DNA of 46,288 nucleotides from Pirellulaceae bacterium (GTDB lineage: Bacteria > Planctomycetota > Planctomycetia > Pirellulales > Pirellulaceae). How positions within the stretch are numbered: the stretch's first letter is position 1; every line of letters starts with the position of its first letter. The translations under genes were made by a program, and so were the position numbers. The stretch is taken from positions 1 to 46,288 of the forward strand of contig JAHDXO010000072.1 of the NCBI GenBank assembly GCA_023382975.1, read 5' to 3'. Of the stretch, positions 1-7,526 are shown one piece after another. Below the pieces are notes generated by a model. It was not told where the DNA came from. It saw nothing but the letters and a program-made list of their open reading frames with translations, and ran no database searches.

Positions 1-261
1 TTTTTACTCACGAACTCGAACACATCCAAACTCAACGTCCCGCTGAACCAGAACAATCCCTGTTCGCGCAGAAAAAACACTGTGTAGCCGGGCCGCTGCG
101 CAGGCGATTACATCTTCGGGATTCTACGGGACGGTTGCCGCAAGGGCAATAACCGCAGAAGCGCGGGACGAGGAGAAGGGGACGGTTACGGGACGACCGG
201 CTGTGAATTTCGTAGGCCGCGGACAGAATCGCGGGGTTTGAACCTTTGGAATCAGTAGTGT

Positions 262-420
262 TTGGCAGTTGACGGCACTGCGTCAGTGCTGCCTCTTGCG
301 GCGATTGCCCAGCGCACCGCAGTGCCGCACGTGGGAAATTCCGTTGTGCTGCACCTGCTGGAGGATGCAGCCAAGCGTGGCTTTTCGGCAAGCTTGCATG
401 ACGTTGTGGGCGGGGGTTGA
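262..420 (+). pseudogene. Possible 3' coding remnant, unknown family
   Basis: From about 262 to the TGA at 418-420 one frame reads as a natural-looking protein tail (…VPHVGNSVVLHLLEDAAKRG…VVGGG), with a helix-like Leu pattern and no low-complexity content. An in-frame TAG lies just upstream, and there is no convincing start or ribosome binding site. I read it as the remaining C-terminus of a broken gene, or a small protein starting at TTG. No function is recognised. It lies 44 bp before the next gene on the same strand, in an island full of decayed toxin and defence genes. The stretch 1-261 shows nothing I can support. Confidence 0.25.
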
Positions 421-464
421 GATAGACTGGCGGTCGATTCTGCACTGGAGGTGGAGGACGACTG

Positions 465-860
465 ATGGATGCGAACACGAAGGGATTGGCGGCGGATCGG
501 CTGCGCGCGGCGAAGCGGGAACTCGATGTTCGGCGGCGGCTCGAACGCAATCCTGCGGAACTGTGGATGTTGGCGGCGGAGGCGGCCGCGGATCTGGGTG
601 TCCGGGAGACAGGCCGCCAACTGCAGGTCAATGCCGAGCGGCTTGAAGTATGGGTCGCACAACTGTGGCGGCTCGGCGGGCCGAACGGGCCGAAGGAAGT
701 GAACGGATCGGCGGGTGCGCAGTCCGTCGAGTTGGCGCCGCTGCCGCGGGAGCCGCACGCTGTGCCAGACGCCGTTCCCGTCGGATCTGTCCGGCACGGG
801 GTTTGTCACGACTCGCGGGCTTGTGGTCGCCTGCGTTCAGGTAGAAAGTCAGTCATCTGA
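465..860 (+). CDS. Hypothetical protein, 131 aa
   Basis: The ATG at 465 follows a doubled purine-rich site (GGAGGTGGAGG, about 7 bp upstream), which is the main reason to call the gene. The first 70 residues are charged and helical (…RLRAAKRELDVRRRLERNPAELWMLA is split here only as a pattern: alternating Arg/Glu/Leu), resembling a small DNA-binding or antitoxin-like helix bundle. The last 50 residues are Pro/Arg/Val-rich and look unlike a folded domain, so the true end may have been changed by a frameshift. It stops 16 bp before the VapB-like gene and may be co-transcribed with it. The family was not recognised. Confidence 0.4.
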   Translation: MDANTKGLAADRLRAAKRELDVRRRLERNPAELWMLAAEAAADLGVRETGRQLQVNAERLEVWVAQLWRLGGPNGPKEVNGSAGAQSVELAPLPREPHAVPDAVPVGSVRHGVCHDSRACGRLRSGRKSVI

Positions 861-876
861 TCGGGGAAAGCACGAC

Positions 877-1104
877 ATGTCACGCCAGGATCTCGGGAAA
901 CGGTTGGCGGCCTTGGAATCGCGGGTCGCGGAACTTCAGGAGGAAATGCGATCGGCTCGCCCGAGCTGGCAGAAGGACTGGCGGCGGGCCGTGGAAGAAT
1001 ACACCGGTGACGATGATTTGCAGAGTGTCTTTGCGGAAGCCCTGGAGCTGCGCGACGCGGATCGAAAACGTGCATGCAAGCCCGCTCGGGCGAAATCGTG
1101 TTGA
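877..1104 (+). CDS. VapB-like antitoxin, 75 aa
   Basis: A short, highly charged protein with a heptad-like N-terminal helix (residues about 6-27, ALESRVAELQEEM), a central segment, and a Lys/Arg-rich tail (DADRKRA…). This layout matches planctomycete antitoxins that precede PIN-domain toxins: the antitoxin normally covers the VapC active site and autoregulates the operon. The stop codon TGA (1102-1104) lies inside the start of the next gene, whose GTG is at 1098, so the two overlap by 7 bp as in a coupled vapBC operon. The partner toxin is internally deleted, so this antitoxin may now be an orphan. The function is inferred from context and composition, not from a recognised fold. Confidence 0.55.
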   Translation: MSRQDLGKRLAALESRVAELQEEMRSARPSWQKDWRRAVEEYTGDDDLQSVFAEALELRDADRKRACKPARAKSC

Positions 1105-1256
1105 TTCTTCTGGACACAGACCATCTGAAGATCGCGGCCACCGCGATTGCCCAAGACGCTCTCCTCCTTTGGGCCAAGTCGCGCGACTTCGAGCAAGTCC
1201 CAGGGCTCAACGTGCAGGACTGGCAGAATCATCGAGGCAGAATGATTACGGTCTGA
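1098..1256 (+). pseudogene. VapC PIN-domain toxin with large internal deletion
   Basis: The frame begins at GTG 1098, overlapping the antitoxin stop, with the canonical PIN start V-L-I-L-L-D-T-D-H-L, which includes the first catalytic Asp. It then jumps directly to the C-terminal PIN segment LKIAATAIAQDALLL…RDFEQVPGLNVQDWQ. A normal VapC has roughly 80-90 residues between these blocks, carrying the middle acidic residues, so this 52-residue product cannot form an active nuclease. The last 134 bp are about 90% identical to the second VapC remnant (2864-2997), which does keep the middle. The join lies at a short GAC/GATCTGAAG-like similarity, consistent with a deletion. Confidence 0.8.
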
Positions 1257-1582
1257 CCGAGATGAACTCCGCCGCGGCATCCATTAACGCGACGGTTTGG
1301 AGAACAACGGCACATCAAAGACGGTCAGCAAGCACATCGGTCCCGCTCAGCGTCGCTCTTATCGCTGGCTTCACGGCACATTCCCGCCGGGCCTTGAGAG
1401 GCATGCCTTCCTACCAGAGGCTTTCAAGCGAGAAGTATTTTGCGAGCGACGAAACGGATGCAGCGGGGAAGACGGGCGTTCGCACCTCTTCGAAAGACAA
1501 CGCCGCCGACGCGTGCCAGCTTGCCGAACGGACTGCCACGTTGCACGCAGCGCCGCCAAGTTTGCCTCGGTCTTGCCAGGTT
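1257..1582. other. Decayed spacer with a deletion derivative of the 3210-3941 gene
   Basis: No intact gene is seen. Positions 1290-1315 match 3171-3196, 1317-1342 match 3275-3300, and 1338-1352 match 3863-3877, all in the same order. This is a copy of the toxin-like gene found 2 kb downstream, with two internal deletions: the first removes its start codon, and the second is joined at the shared bases CGGTC. From 1353 to 1582 I see no coding signal I trust. Confidence 0.7.
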
Positions 1583-2188
1583 TCAGTACGTTTCCGGCAA
1601 TTCACCTCGTTGGCGCCGCGCGAAGTAGCTCTGTTCGACGCCATCGAGCCGAGAATTGCCTTCCGGCGGACACAACCTCGACAGATCCGGCAAGTCGTCC
1701 GGGAAACCCATCAATTCGAGATACTGATCTGGGCTGTGTTCCGCCGCGAGTTCGATGTTCCGCAGCCAGAGACGCCGTCAACGATTACAGGACTCCGAGT
1801 CCAGTGCCAGTACGCGGATGATCTTCCTTGCCGCGAGGGTTAGTCCCTCGATCGTTCCGTCGGCCTTGACGCAAACATGTTCAGCCGTAAGTATCGCACA
1901 CGGATCTGGGATGTCTGCGTTGCCCTTCAACGCATTGCACGATTGGCAGCAGTAGAGGAGGTTCTCGTAATCCAGTGCCTGGTGAGGACTCCTCGCCTGT
2001 GGTTGAAAATGGTCCACGCCGAACTCGCCCGTTACCCGCCCCCACTGTTCTCGCGCGAGACAGTAGACGCAGCGGAATGTGAAATCGTCGCGCAGCCAAG
2101 GACGATAGGCCGCATAGGTGGCATAGCCGACTGGTCCGTGTTTGCGCGTGTGCGGCGCGATTGGGTAGTCAAATGCAGACATGGCCAC
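1583..2188 (-). pseudogene. HNH endonuclease gene with in-frame nonsense codon
   Basis: The translation from GTG 2188 (ATG at 2182 is also possible) gives an HNH domain: a zinc-type knuckle CVYC (about residue 41), the catalytic-type V-DHF-Q block, then ENLLYCCQSCNALKGN. Translation stops at TGA 1778-1780 after 136 residues. The same frame continues without further stops to TGA 1583-1585, and that part reads as the usual tail of this family (…YLELMGFPDDLPDLSRL…FARRQRGELPETY). So the full gene was 201 codons and one codon, probably CGA, became TGA. The HNH core lies before the stop, so a shortened protein might still fold. It starts 2 bp after the stop of the upstream gene, in one operon. Confidence 0.75.
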
Positions 2189-2190
2189 TG

Positions 2191-2526
2191 CTAACCCTGG
2201 TCGTGTTGGCGTCTTCCTGCGAGGAGTTGGCCGTGCAGGCTGCGCGCTCCTTCGACCGGGAACGGAGCGACTCGGTCGCGATACGCCACCGCTTGTTTTT
2301 GCAGCAGTTCCAGTTCGACGCGTTCGGCGGCGGTCAACGTCCCGTCGATCTCCTTGTCGATCAACGCGCAGCGCCGCGCGTTCCTGGTTTCATTCCACTC
2401 GCCCGGCGCGGCTGAATCTGCTTCCAGCGATTCAATGATCTCACCGGCCAAGTTCTGCCGTAACTCTGTCGGCCACATTTTTACCTTCTGCAGAACCTGG
2501 GTGTATTCTGTCTGGACCATGCTCAT
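2191..2526 (-). CDS. Small conserved-type protein upstream of HNH gene, 111 aa
   Basis: I chose ATG 2526 (MSMVQTEYTQVLQKVK…) because it has GGGGA about 8 bp upstream; an in-frame ATG at 2565 would add 13 residues but has no ribosome binding site. The first half (VLQKVKMWPTELRQNLAGEIIESL) resembles the N-terminus of small antitoxin-like proteins common in planctomycetes. The second half is charged and helical (AERVELELLQKQAVAYRDRVAPFP). It ends 2 bp before the HNH gene and is clearly its operon partner. The role is unknown; a regulator or antitoxin of the HNH nuclease is possible but not shown. Confidence 0.6.
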   Translation of the reverse strand: MSMVQTEYTQVLQKVKMWPTELRQNLAGEIIESLEADSAAPGEWNETRNARRCALIDKEIDGTLTAAERVELELLQKQAVAYRDRVAPFPVEGARSLHGQLLAGRRQHDQG

Positions 2527-2639
2527 TGGCTCGTCCCCGATTGGATACCGTTCAAGTACGTCCATGATTTAGTTTAGCTGGCGTGGCACGATTCTGACAG
2601 CCGGGTGTCGTCAGGAAGTAGCGGCATGCGTTTAACCCA

Positions 2640-2997
2640 CGGGACGACGTCGCCATCCCGGTTCCGGCCGTGGAAGAACAGTTGCGCGCTTGGTTGGCTC
2701 ACATCCATAGGGTAACCGACGTTGGCCGGCAAATCGTCCCGTATCAACGTCTGGTCAAAGCCATCGACTTCCGCGGAGCCTGGACCATTGCCGAGTGGGA
2801 TGAACCGGGCTGCGGCCATCTTCAGACGACTGCGAGCAGCACGAGTGCGAATCGGAACTCAAGATCTGAAGATCGCGGCGACCGCGATTGCCCAAGACGC
2901 TCTCCTCCTTTCGGCAGACTTGCGAGATCTCGAGCAGATCCCTGGGCTCAACGTGCAGGACTGGCAGAATTATCGAGGCAGAATGATTACGGCCTGA
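2640..2997 (+). pseudogene. VapC PIN-domain toxin, N-terminus lost and frameshifted
   Basis: One frame reads VEEQLRAWLAHIHRVTDVGRQ…LVKAIDF…WDEP, the middle of a VapC. At about 2803-2808 the reading passes to another frame that gives AAAIFRRLRAARVRIGTQDLKIAATAIAQDALLLSA…LRDLEQIPGLNVQDWQ, the C-terminal PIN half with the conserved RIGTQDLKIAA block, ending at TGA 2995-2997. No LLLDTDH start is found upstream, and no antitoxin. The C-terminal 134 bp match the other VapC remnant (1123-1256). The left border of the remnant is approximate. Confidence 0.75.
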
Positions 2998-3209
2998 CCG
3001 AGATCGACCTCGCTACCGCATTCAAGGGCACGACACCGTCCACTTCAGACAGAGCATGAACACGAGAACCACGCGTTCAGCCCAGGGCGATGCCTGGAGT
3101 TGTCGCTGGCCCGCGGATTGGTTTCAATGGAACGGTGGGAGCGGCCATGGGGTGCTGCTGCCGCACGGGACGACGGTTTGGAGAACAACGGCACACCAGG
3201 AGGCACGCA

Positions 3210-3941
3210 ATGGGTCCTATTGTCACTGCTGCCATACGCCGGGCGCTGTCTTGGCTGGCGAACCCGCGCCGGGGAAAGACGGTCAGCAAGCACATCGGTC
3301 ACCACACGCGTTCGGCGGCCAACGCCGCCATGCGGAATCCTCGCTACCTTGGGCGGGCACTCGGTCGCTCGGCCCACTCGGTGTTTCGCGATCCGCGTCC
3401 CCGGAAGCTGATCGAGCGGGCGCTGGCCAATCCGACTCGCACGGCCGTTCAAAACAACGGGTACGTGGTCGTCGAGAAGGAGTTCAACCGCATGATCGGC
3501 CGAGCCGGGGAGACAGCGATCCGGATCATCATCAACCCGCGTACCGGGCGGATCGTCACCGCCTTTCCCGTTCGTGTCGGAGCGGCTGCCGCACTGATGG
3601 TCCTGCCGCAATCGGTCGTGGGCGCCGAGTTCGACGACCGGGTCGCCGACACGATCCAGAATATCGATCGGATGATCGACCATCACTTGCAATCCCACCG
3701 GCAGAGCGAACCCGACTTGGTGACGCGGATCCTTGACTTTCTTCTAGATCCGGCGATCGCGGGCGATCCGCACGAGGGATTGTACGTGCAGATCCATCAC
3801 TTGGTCGAGTTTCAGGTGCAGGAACTGATCCACGAAGTGGAACGGGCGCTGTCGATGTCACTCGGTCCCGCTCAGCGACAGGAGGTCGCCGAGCAATTCC
3901 GCAACGCTGTCGCCGGAGCAACCGGCACGCTGGACGATTGA
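3210..3941 (+). CDS. Putative RNase-toxin-like protein (BECR-type fold suspected), 243 aa
   Basis: The start at ATG 3210 follows a perfect AGGAGG with a 7-bp spacer. Residues about 20-30 contain KTVSKHIGHH. Residues about 85-120 contain NNGYVVVEKEF, then an Arg-rich strand and RIVTAFPV. A conserved N-terminal His, then a strand ending in (V/I)TAFP, is the pattern I know from Barnase/EndoU/colicin E5-D/RelE-like (BECR) toxin domains, so an RNA-cleaving toxin is suggested, not proven. The last 100 residues (AEFDDRVADTIQNIDRM… to …VAGATGTLDD) are helical and of unknown role. This 3' part is repeated at 5906-6233. A shredded paralogue lies at 1290-1352, also just behind a VapC remnant. Confidence 0.55.
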   Translation: MGPIVTAAIRRALSWLANPRRGKTVSKHIGHHTRSAANAAMRNPRYLGRALGRSAHSVFRDPRPRKLIERALANPTRTAVQNNGYVVVEKEFNRMIGRAGETAIRIIINPRTGRIVTAFPVRVGAAAALMVLPQSVVGAEFDDRVADTIQNIDRMIDHHLQSHRQSEPDLVTRILDFLLDPAIAGDPHEGLYVQIHHLVEFQVQELIHEVERALSMSLGPAQRQEVAEQFRNAVAGATGTLDD

Positions 3942-3944
3942 CGC
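3617..3944. repeat. 328-bp direct repeat, left copy
   Basis: This segment, from CGTGGGCGCCGAG to just past the stop codon of the toxin-like gene, recurs at 5906-6233 without gaps. I count four mismatches, all at third codon positions and all silent in the toxin-like reading frame. Together the two copies bracket the restriction-modification genes. Confidence 0.95.
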
Positions 3945-4105
3945 TCGACTTCTGCTCGGCAGGTGGAACGAGTTGGCGTGCGAGGCGTAGACCGAGCAAT
4001 CGCGATAACGTGGACCCGGGAGAAAACCGTTGCGCTCAGAACGCGACGCACCGCGCGCGTTCAACCGTTTGTTCGTCGCTCATTCCGTCGTGTCGGCAAA
4101 ACACG

Positions 4106-4828
4106 TCAGGACCGTTGCGAACCCTCACGTTCATGCGCATCGATGATCGCTTGACGTAGACTGTCCGATTTGACCTGGAACTTATCAAAATCACGGATGT
4201 TGTCCTGCCGCAGGTGCAGTTGACCTTCGCCAACATTGCCGCGGTGCTGCCCTTTCGAGTAGTGCGGGCTGTTTTCGACTTCGAACGATGCCTGAACCCA
4301 GTACTTGATCGTATCGCGCCAGACCGCGACCCAAACAAATACATGACAACATCCGGGCTTGATTTGTTGGAAGTTCATCCAAAATGGCTTCTTGGAATCG
4401 GAGGCCAACGCCTTGACGTACAGTGGCGCGTTCACGTCCGCATCCACTGCACGGGAAGCTTTCACTTCAATCTTGATGCCCCCCAACAGGAAATCGTATT
4501 GGCCCGAATAATCCGGATCGAGCTTCTTCGAAGGTTCTTGCAGGTCCGGCACAAGTTCCTTCAAATGCCCCTGAGCCCACGACTCGCCGAACGTTCGGGG
4601 CGCGCTGATCTCAAAAATGTACAAGAACATGTTGCGTGCCAAATACTCGTCACGCAGTTCGTAGTACGCATCTAAGCTTAAGACGTCTGCGGCGAGTAAG
4701 TGGGAGATGACGTATTCGTATTCATTGAAAGGGTAGACGGAGACGAGGTTTTCAAGCCGCGTTCGAATAGCGTGCGCGCCAGTCACTTGGTTCAACAACA
4801 GGTCAAGTTGTTCTTGAAGATGCTCCAC
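4106..4828 (-). CDS. Type II-like restriction endonuclease, PD-(D/E)XK type, 240 aa
   Basis: The likely nuclease of the R-M pair. A strand-turn-strand core YDFLLGGIKIEVKAS gives D112, then E121-V-K123, the D…ExK catalytic triad of PD-(D/E)XK nucleases. It is followed by …FWMNFQQIKPGCCHVFVWVAVW, a typical next strand. Start: GTG 4828, the first possible one because an in-frame TGA lies three codons upstream. It follows the methyltransferase stop by 22 bp, so the order is M then R in one transcript. The recognition site cannot be told from the sequence. The DNA here looks clearly more AT-rich than its neighbours, suggesting transfer. A non-specific nuclease partner is possible, but placement beside a methylase makes restriction the best reading. 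Confidence 0.7.
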   Translation of the reverse strand: MEHLQEQLDLLLNQVTGAHAIRTRLENLVSVYPFNEYEYVISHLLAADVLSLDAYYELRDEYLARNMFLYIFEISAPRTFGESWAQGHLKELVPDLQEPSKKLDPDYSGQYDFLLGGIKIEVKASRAVDADVNAPLYVKALASDSKKPFWMNFQQIKPGCCHVFVWVAVWRDTIKYWVQASFEVENSPHYSKGQHRGNVGEGQLHLRQDNIRDFDKFQVKSDSLRQAIIDAHEREGSQRS

Positions 4829-4850
4829 GATGTCTCACCGCTGCTGGAAA

Positions 4851-5855
4851 TCAGAAAAGGTGTTTCTGCGGGACTGGTCTCGCATTCTCGACTGAAGTGT
4901 CGTCGGACGAATCGACGCACGGGAGTTCCGATTCGAAAGGATGGCCGTTTTGCCACCCTTCATGACCGCTTCTGCGATACCGTTCAAGACGCCGGATGCA
5001 GATTTCGGCGTAGACCGGATCAATGTCCGTCGTGAAACAGCGGCGACCGTGCTTCTCGGCGGCGATCAATGTGGCGCCGGAATGGGCAAAGAAATCAACA
5101 ACCACGTCACCTGGGCGAGAACTCGCGGTGATAATCCGTTCAATGCACTTGAGCGGCTTCTGAGCGTAGCAGCCAGACACGTTCTCGTCCATGCGGTAAA
5201 ACACTTGCTGAATGTCGACCCAGACATTGCCAGCACGAATGTTGTCGGACTTGCTCCGTTCGAAATTCTCGGTCTTTCGGCCGTTCACTTCCTTGTAATA
5301 GCCGCGCAGGATCTTAGGAATGTCCGTGTACTCGGCGTCGACATTGAATCCGGGAGAGCCTTTGGTGTAGTAGAGCAGTTCCTGACGAAGCGCCATCCAG
5401 TTCCTTTGAGTTCCGTATCCCCGCTGATTACGCATGGTGATAAAACTTCGAGCCTTGTATGGTTCGTCTCGCATCATCAGCATGAAATCGGGGAGCGGTT
5501 GAAAACCGTCATTTTGGTCAGCACCGAGCCATACGTAGAGCGATGCATCGGCTGCGGTCACCTCCGTCGTGTTCCGAATCCATTTCCGGCACCATTCGAT
5601 GAATTCGCCAATCGATCGGATATCAAAGGCCACGAGGTTGTACGGCGGGTCGTGAATCGCAAGCGTGGGTTTGGCGTCGCCAACCAGCTTCCGGATCTGA
5701 TCACGATCAGCCGCATCAATGCAGCCAATTCGATGTCTGCCCTCGGGATCGTCCCAGATATCTCCCGGTTGTAGACGGCAGAAGGGCAGCAGACGTTCGC
5801 GGACATCCGGATTGCTGTCCAGCCGTGGAAGGGGATTGTTCTTCATCGGTTTCAT
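4851..5855 (-). CDS. Site-specific DNA methyltransferase, beta class (N6-A or N4-C), 334 aa
   Basis: Motif IV is HDPPYN (D69-P-P-Y72). The SAM-binding motif I comes late (VVVDFFAHSGATLIAAE, D254) after AQKPLKCIERII, so the order is catalytic block then SAM block, as in beta-class enzymes of the N6_N4_Mtase family. DPPY favours adenine-N6. Start: ATG 5855 (MKPMKNN) or ATG 5888 (MDYDGDRR); neither has a good ribosome binding site. The open frame continues upstream to 5987 inside the right-hand 328-bp repeat, which is not native to this gene, so the longer version is unlikely. The gene protects host DNA from the endonuclease encoded just downstream. Confidence 0.85.
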   Translation of the reverse strand: MKPMKNNPLPRLDSNPDVRERLLPFCRLQPGDIWDDPEGRHRIGCIDAADRDQIRKLVGDAKPTLAIHDPPYNLVAFDIRSIGEFIEWCRKWIRNTTEVTAADASLYVWLGADQNDGFQPLPDFMLMMRDEPYKARSFITMRNQRGYGTQRNWMALRQELLYYTKGSPGFNVDAEYTDIPKILRGYYKEVNGRKTENFERSKSDNIRAGNVWVDIQQVFYRMDENVSGCYAQKPLKCIERIITASSRPGDVVVDFFAHSGATLIAAEKHGRRCFTTDIDPVYAEICIRRLERYRRSGHEGWQNGHPFESELPCVDSSDDTSVENARPVPQKHLF

Positions 5856-5905
5856 CCTTGTGCTTCGACGATCACCATCGTAGTCCATATTCCGAGGCTT
5901 CAGTA

Positions 5906-6233
5906 CGTGGGCGCCGAGTTCGACGACCGGGTCGCCGACACGATCCAGAATATCGATCGAATGATCGACCATCACCTGCAATCCCACCGGCAGAGCGAAC
6001 CCGACTTGGTGACGCGGATCCTTGACTTTCTTCTAGATCCGGCGATCGCGGGCGATCCGCACGAGGGATTGTACGTGCAGATCCATCACTTGGTCGAGTT
6101 TCAGGTGCAGGAACTGATCCACGAAGTGGAACGGGCGCTGTCGATGTCACTCGGTCCCGCTCAGCGACAGGAGGTCGCCGAGCAATTCCGCAACGCCGTC
6201 GCCGGAGCAACCGGCACGCTGGACGACTGACGC
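5906..6233. repeat. 328-bp direct repeat, right copy (headless toxin-like gene 3' end)
   Basis: This is a near-identical copy of 3617-3944. It carries the last about 107 codons of the toxin-like gene, open from 5907 to the TGA at 6228-6230, but lacks the promoter, start and N-terminal catalytic part, so it is a gene fragment. Its left end is 18 bp from the possible upstream start of the methyltransferase on the opposite strand. Confidence 0.95.
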
Positions 6234-6277
6234 GAACCAACCAAGCTCGCAGAAGTTTCCCGTCGGGCCGTCTGGCT

Positions 6278-7186
6278 CTACCCAAGTGCCTGTTTGCAGA
6301 ACTGGACGCAGCGGGTGACTTCCTGGACGGCGTCGGAGCCTTCGGGAACCTTGTATTCCAGTTCGATGTCGGCGGGGAAGGTCAGGCCGTTGCGTTTCAT
6401 GTGGTGCAGGACCAGAGCCACGGGAGTGTCGCCTTCGCCCAGCGGCATGTTGGGCCCGTTGTTCACCTTGCGGTCCTTGATGTGCAGGCTGAGGATGCGG
6501 TCGCAGTATTTTTCGATCAGCGGAAGAGGCGAATGGTTGGTGCCGGCGACGTAGTGGCCGATGTCAAAGTTGATGCCCAGGTACTTGCCGTGCGAGAGCA
6601 TCGGGCCTTCGAAGGTCGTGGGCGTCAGTTGCGTGTGATTGTGGAACCCGATCATGATCTCGTGCTTGTCGGCGATCGGGCCGAGTCGCTGGGCGGCCTC
6701 TTCGGACAGTTCGCGGGTGATGCCCCGCGCGCCGAGCGCCTTGGCGACGTTGAAGTAGTACTCGATCTGCTCGTCGGGCATGCCGGCGTTGCCGATGTCG
6801 CCGAACTTGACGATGTGGATGTTGACGCCGGCGTCGTTGTACATTTTCCGCAGGGCCTTGAAGGCGTCCATCGAGACCGACGTCCGCCAATCGAGCAGCG
6901 CCTTGCCGCCCCCGCCGGGCGCGCCGGCGAACTGCTCGGCCGGTCCGCCCATCAGTTCGACCGAACTGATGCCGCACTTGGTGATGTATTCGAGCAACTG
7001 TTCCGCGCTGCCGGGCAGCGAGCGGTAGCTGTAGGTGATCACACCGATTTGCACGCCGTGGAACTTCGAATCGGGGCGGGCATCCGACGCGGCGCGCACC
7101 AGGTTCGGCATCATGGACGAGGCGGCCAACGCGGCGGCGCCGCCAAGAAACGTTCTGCGCTGGATGGGAAGACTTGATTTCATCAT
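6278..7186 (-). CDS. Secreted sugar phosphate isomerase/epimerase-like TIM barrel, 302 aa
   Basis: The N-terminus carries a Tat signal (R10-R11-T-F-L, then an Ala-rich stretch ending near LVRAA), so the enzyme is exported folded. The rest is an AP-endonuclease-2/xylose-isomerase-like barrel: SVELMG, IGFHNHTQL, INFDIGHYVAG, LSLHIKDRK and IELEY supply the Glu/His/Asp residues that bind the divalent metal in this family. The substrate is not predictable; relatives act on sugars or inositols. The start at ATG 7186 has AGGA 5-6 bp upstream; the second Met (7183) is equally possible. The gene is divergent from the aldo/keto reductase, and a shared role in sugar use is plausible. Confidence 0.85.
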   Translation of the reverse strand: MMKSSLPIQRRTFLGGAAALAASSMMPNLVRAASDARPDSKFHGVQIGVITYSYRSLPGSAEQLLEYITKCGISSVELMGGPAEQFAGAPGGGGKALLDWRTSVSMDAFKALRKMYNDAGVNIHIVKFGDIGNAGMPDEQIEYYFNVAKALGARGITRELSEEAAQRLGPIADKHEIMIGFHNHTQLTPTTFEGPMLSHGKYLGINFDIGHYVAGTNHSPLPLIEKYCDRILSLHIKDRKVNNGPNMPLGEGDTPVALVLHHMKRNGLTFPADIELEYKVPEGSDAVQEVTRCVQFCKQALG

Positions 7187-7526
7187 CGATTTCCTGTGGG
7201 GCAGGTAGGAAGGATCGCCTGCGACGCCGCGCGTCGCAATCCGAGCATTCGCGGGGAAGTCTCAGCCATGACGATACTGCGAAAACCGAGCGAGTGCAAT
7301 CGGCAGTGCTCATTCGTCGGCGACGATCTCAGCGACGTGCAACCAGCGCAACCTGCGCCGCGCAAGGGATGCTGCCGATTCGCCGAGAAAGTCGCCCCGG
7401 AAGTCAGTGAGGGGGTGTGGCACTCGAACCGCTCCTCGTTTACGCTTCGGATTGCGATGTACCAGGCGATGGCCTCGTGCCGGTTGGGGAGTCAACGACT
7501 GGCGAACTTCGAAGGAGAATCCCGTC
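7187..7526. promoter_or_regulatory. Divergent intergenic region
   Basis: This 340-bp gap separates two divergent genes and should hold both promoters, but I cannot point to convincing -35/-10 pairs. Bases about 7431-7457 (CTCCTCGTTTACGCTTCGG…) resemble a short element that, as I recall, recurs in planctomycete genomes and yields spurious peptides with NPKRKRG. No gene is supported here. Confidence 0.35.

Noticed and set aside
32..809. Long minus-strand frames at the left edge (199 and 185 codons)
   Set aside because: They are Arg/Ser/Pro-rich, typical of non-coding frames in GC-rich DNA, and run opposite better plus-strand candidates.
2574..2819. Minus-strand open frame of 81 codons
   Set aside because: It lies opposite the VapC remnant, whose plus-strand frames match a known family, and has no ribosome binding site.
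3045..3698. Minus-strand open frame of 217 codons
   Set aside because: It is the antisense shadow of the toxin-like gene, which has a perfect ribosome binding site and a repeated, silently diverged frame.
5856..5987. Upstream extension of the methyltransferase into the right 328-bp repeat
   Set aside because: Those codons are the reverse complement of the toxin-like gene, so they are not native methyltransferase sequence, and there is no ribosome binding site at 5987.
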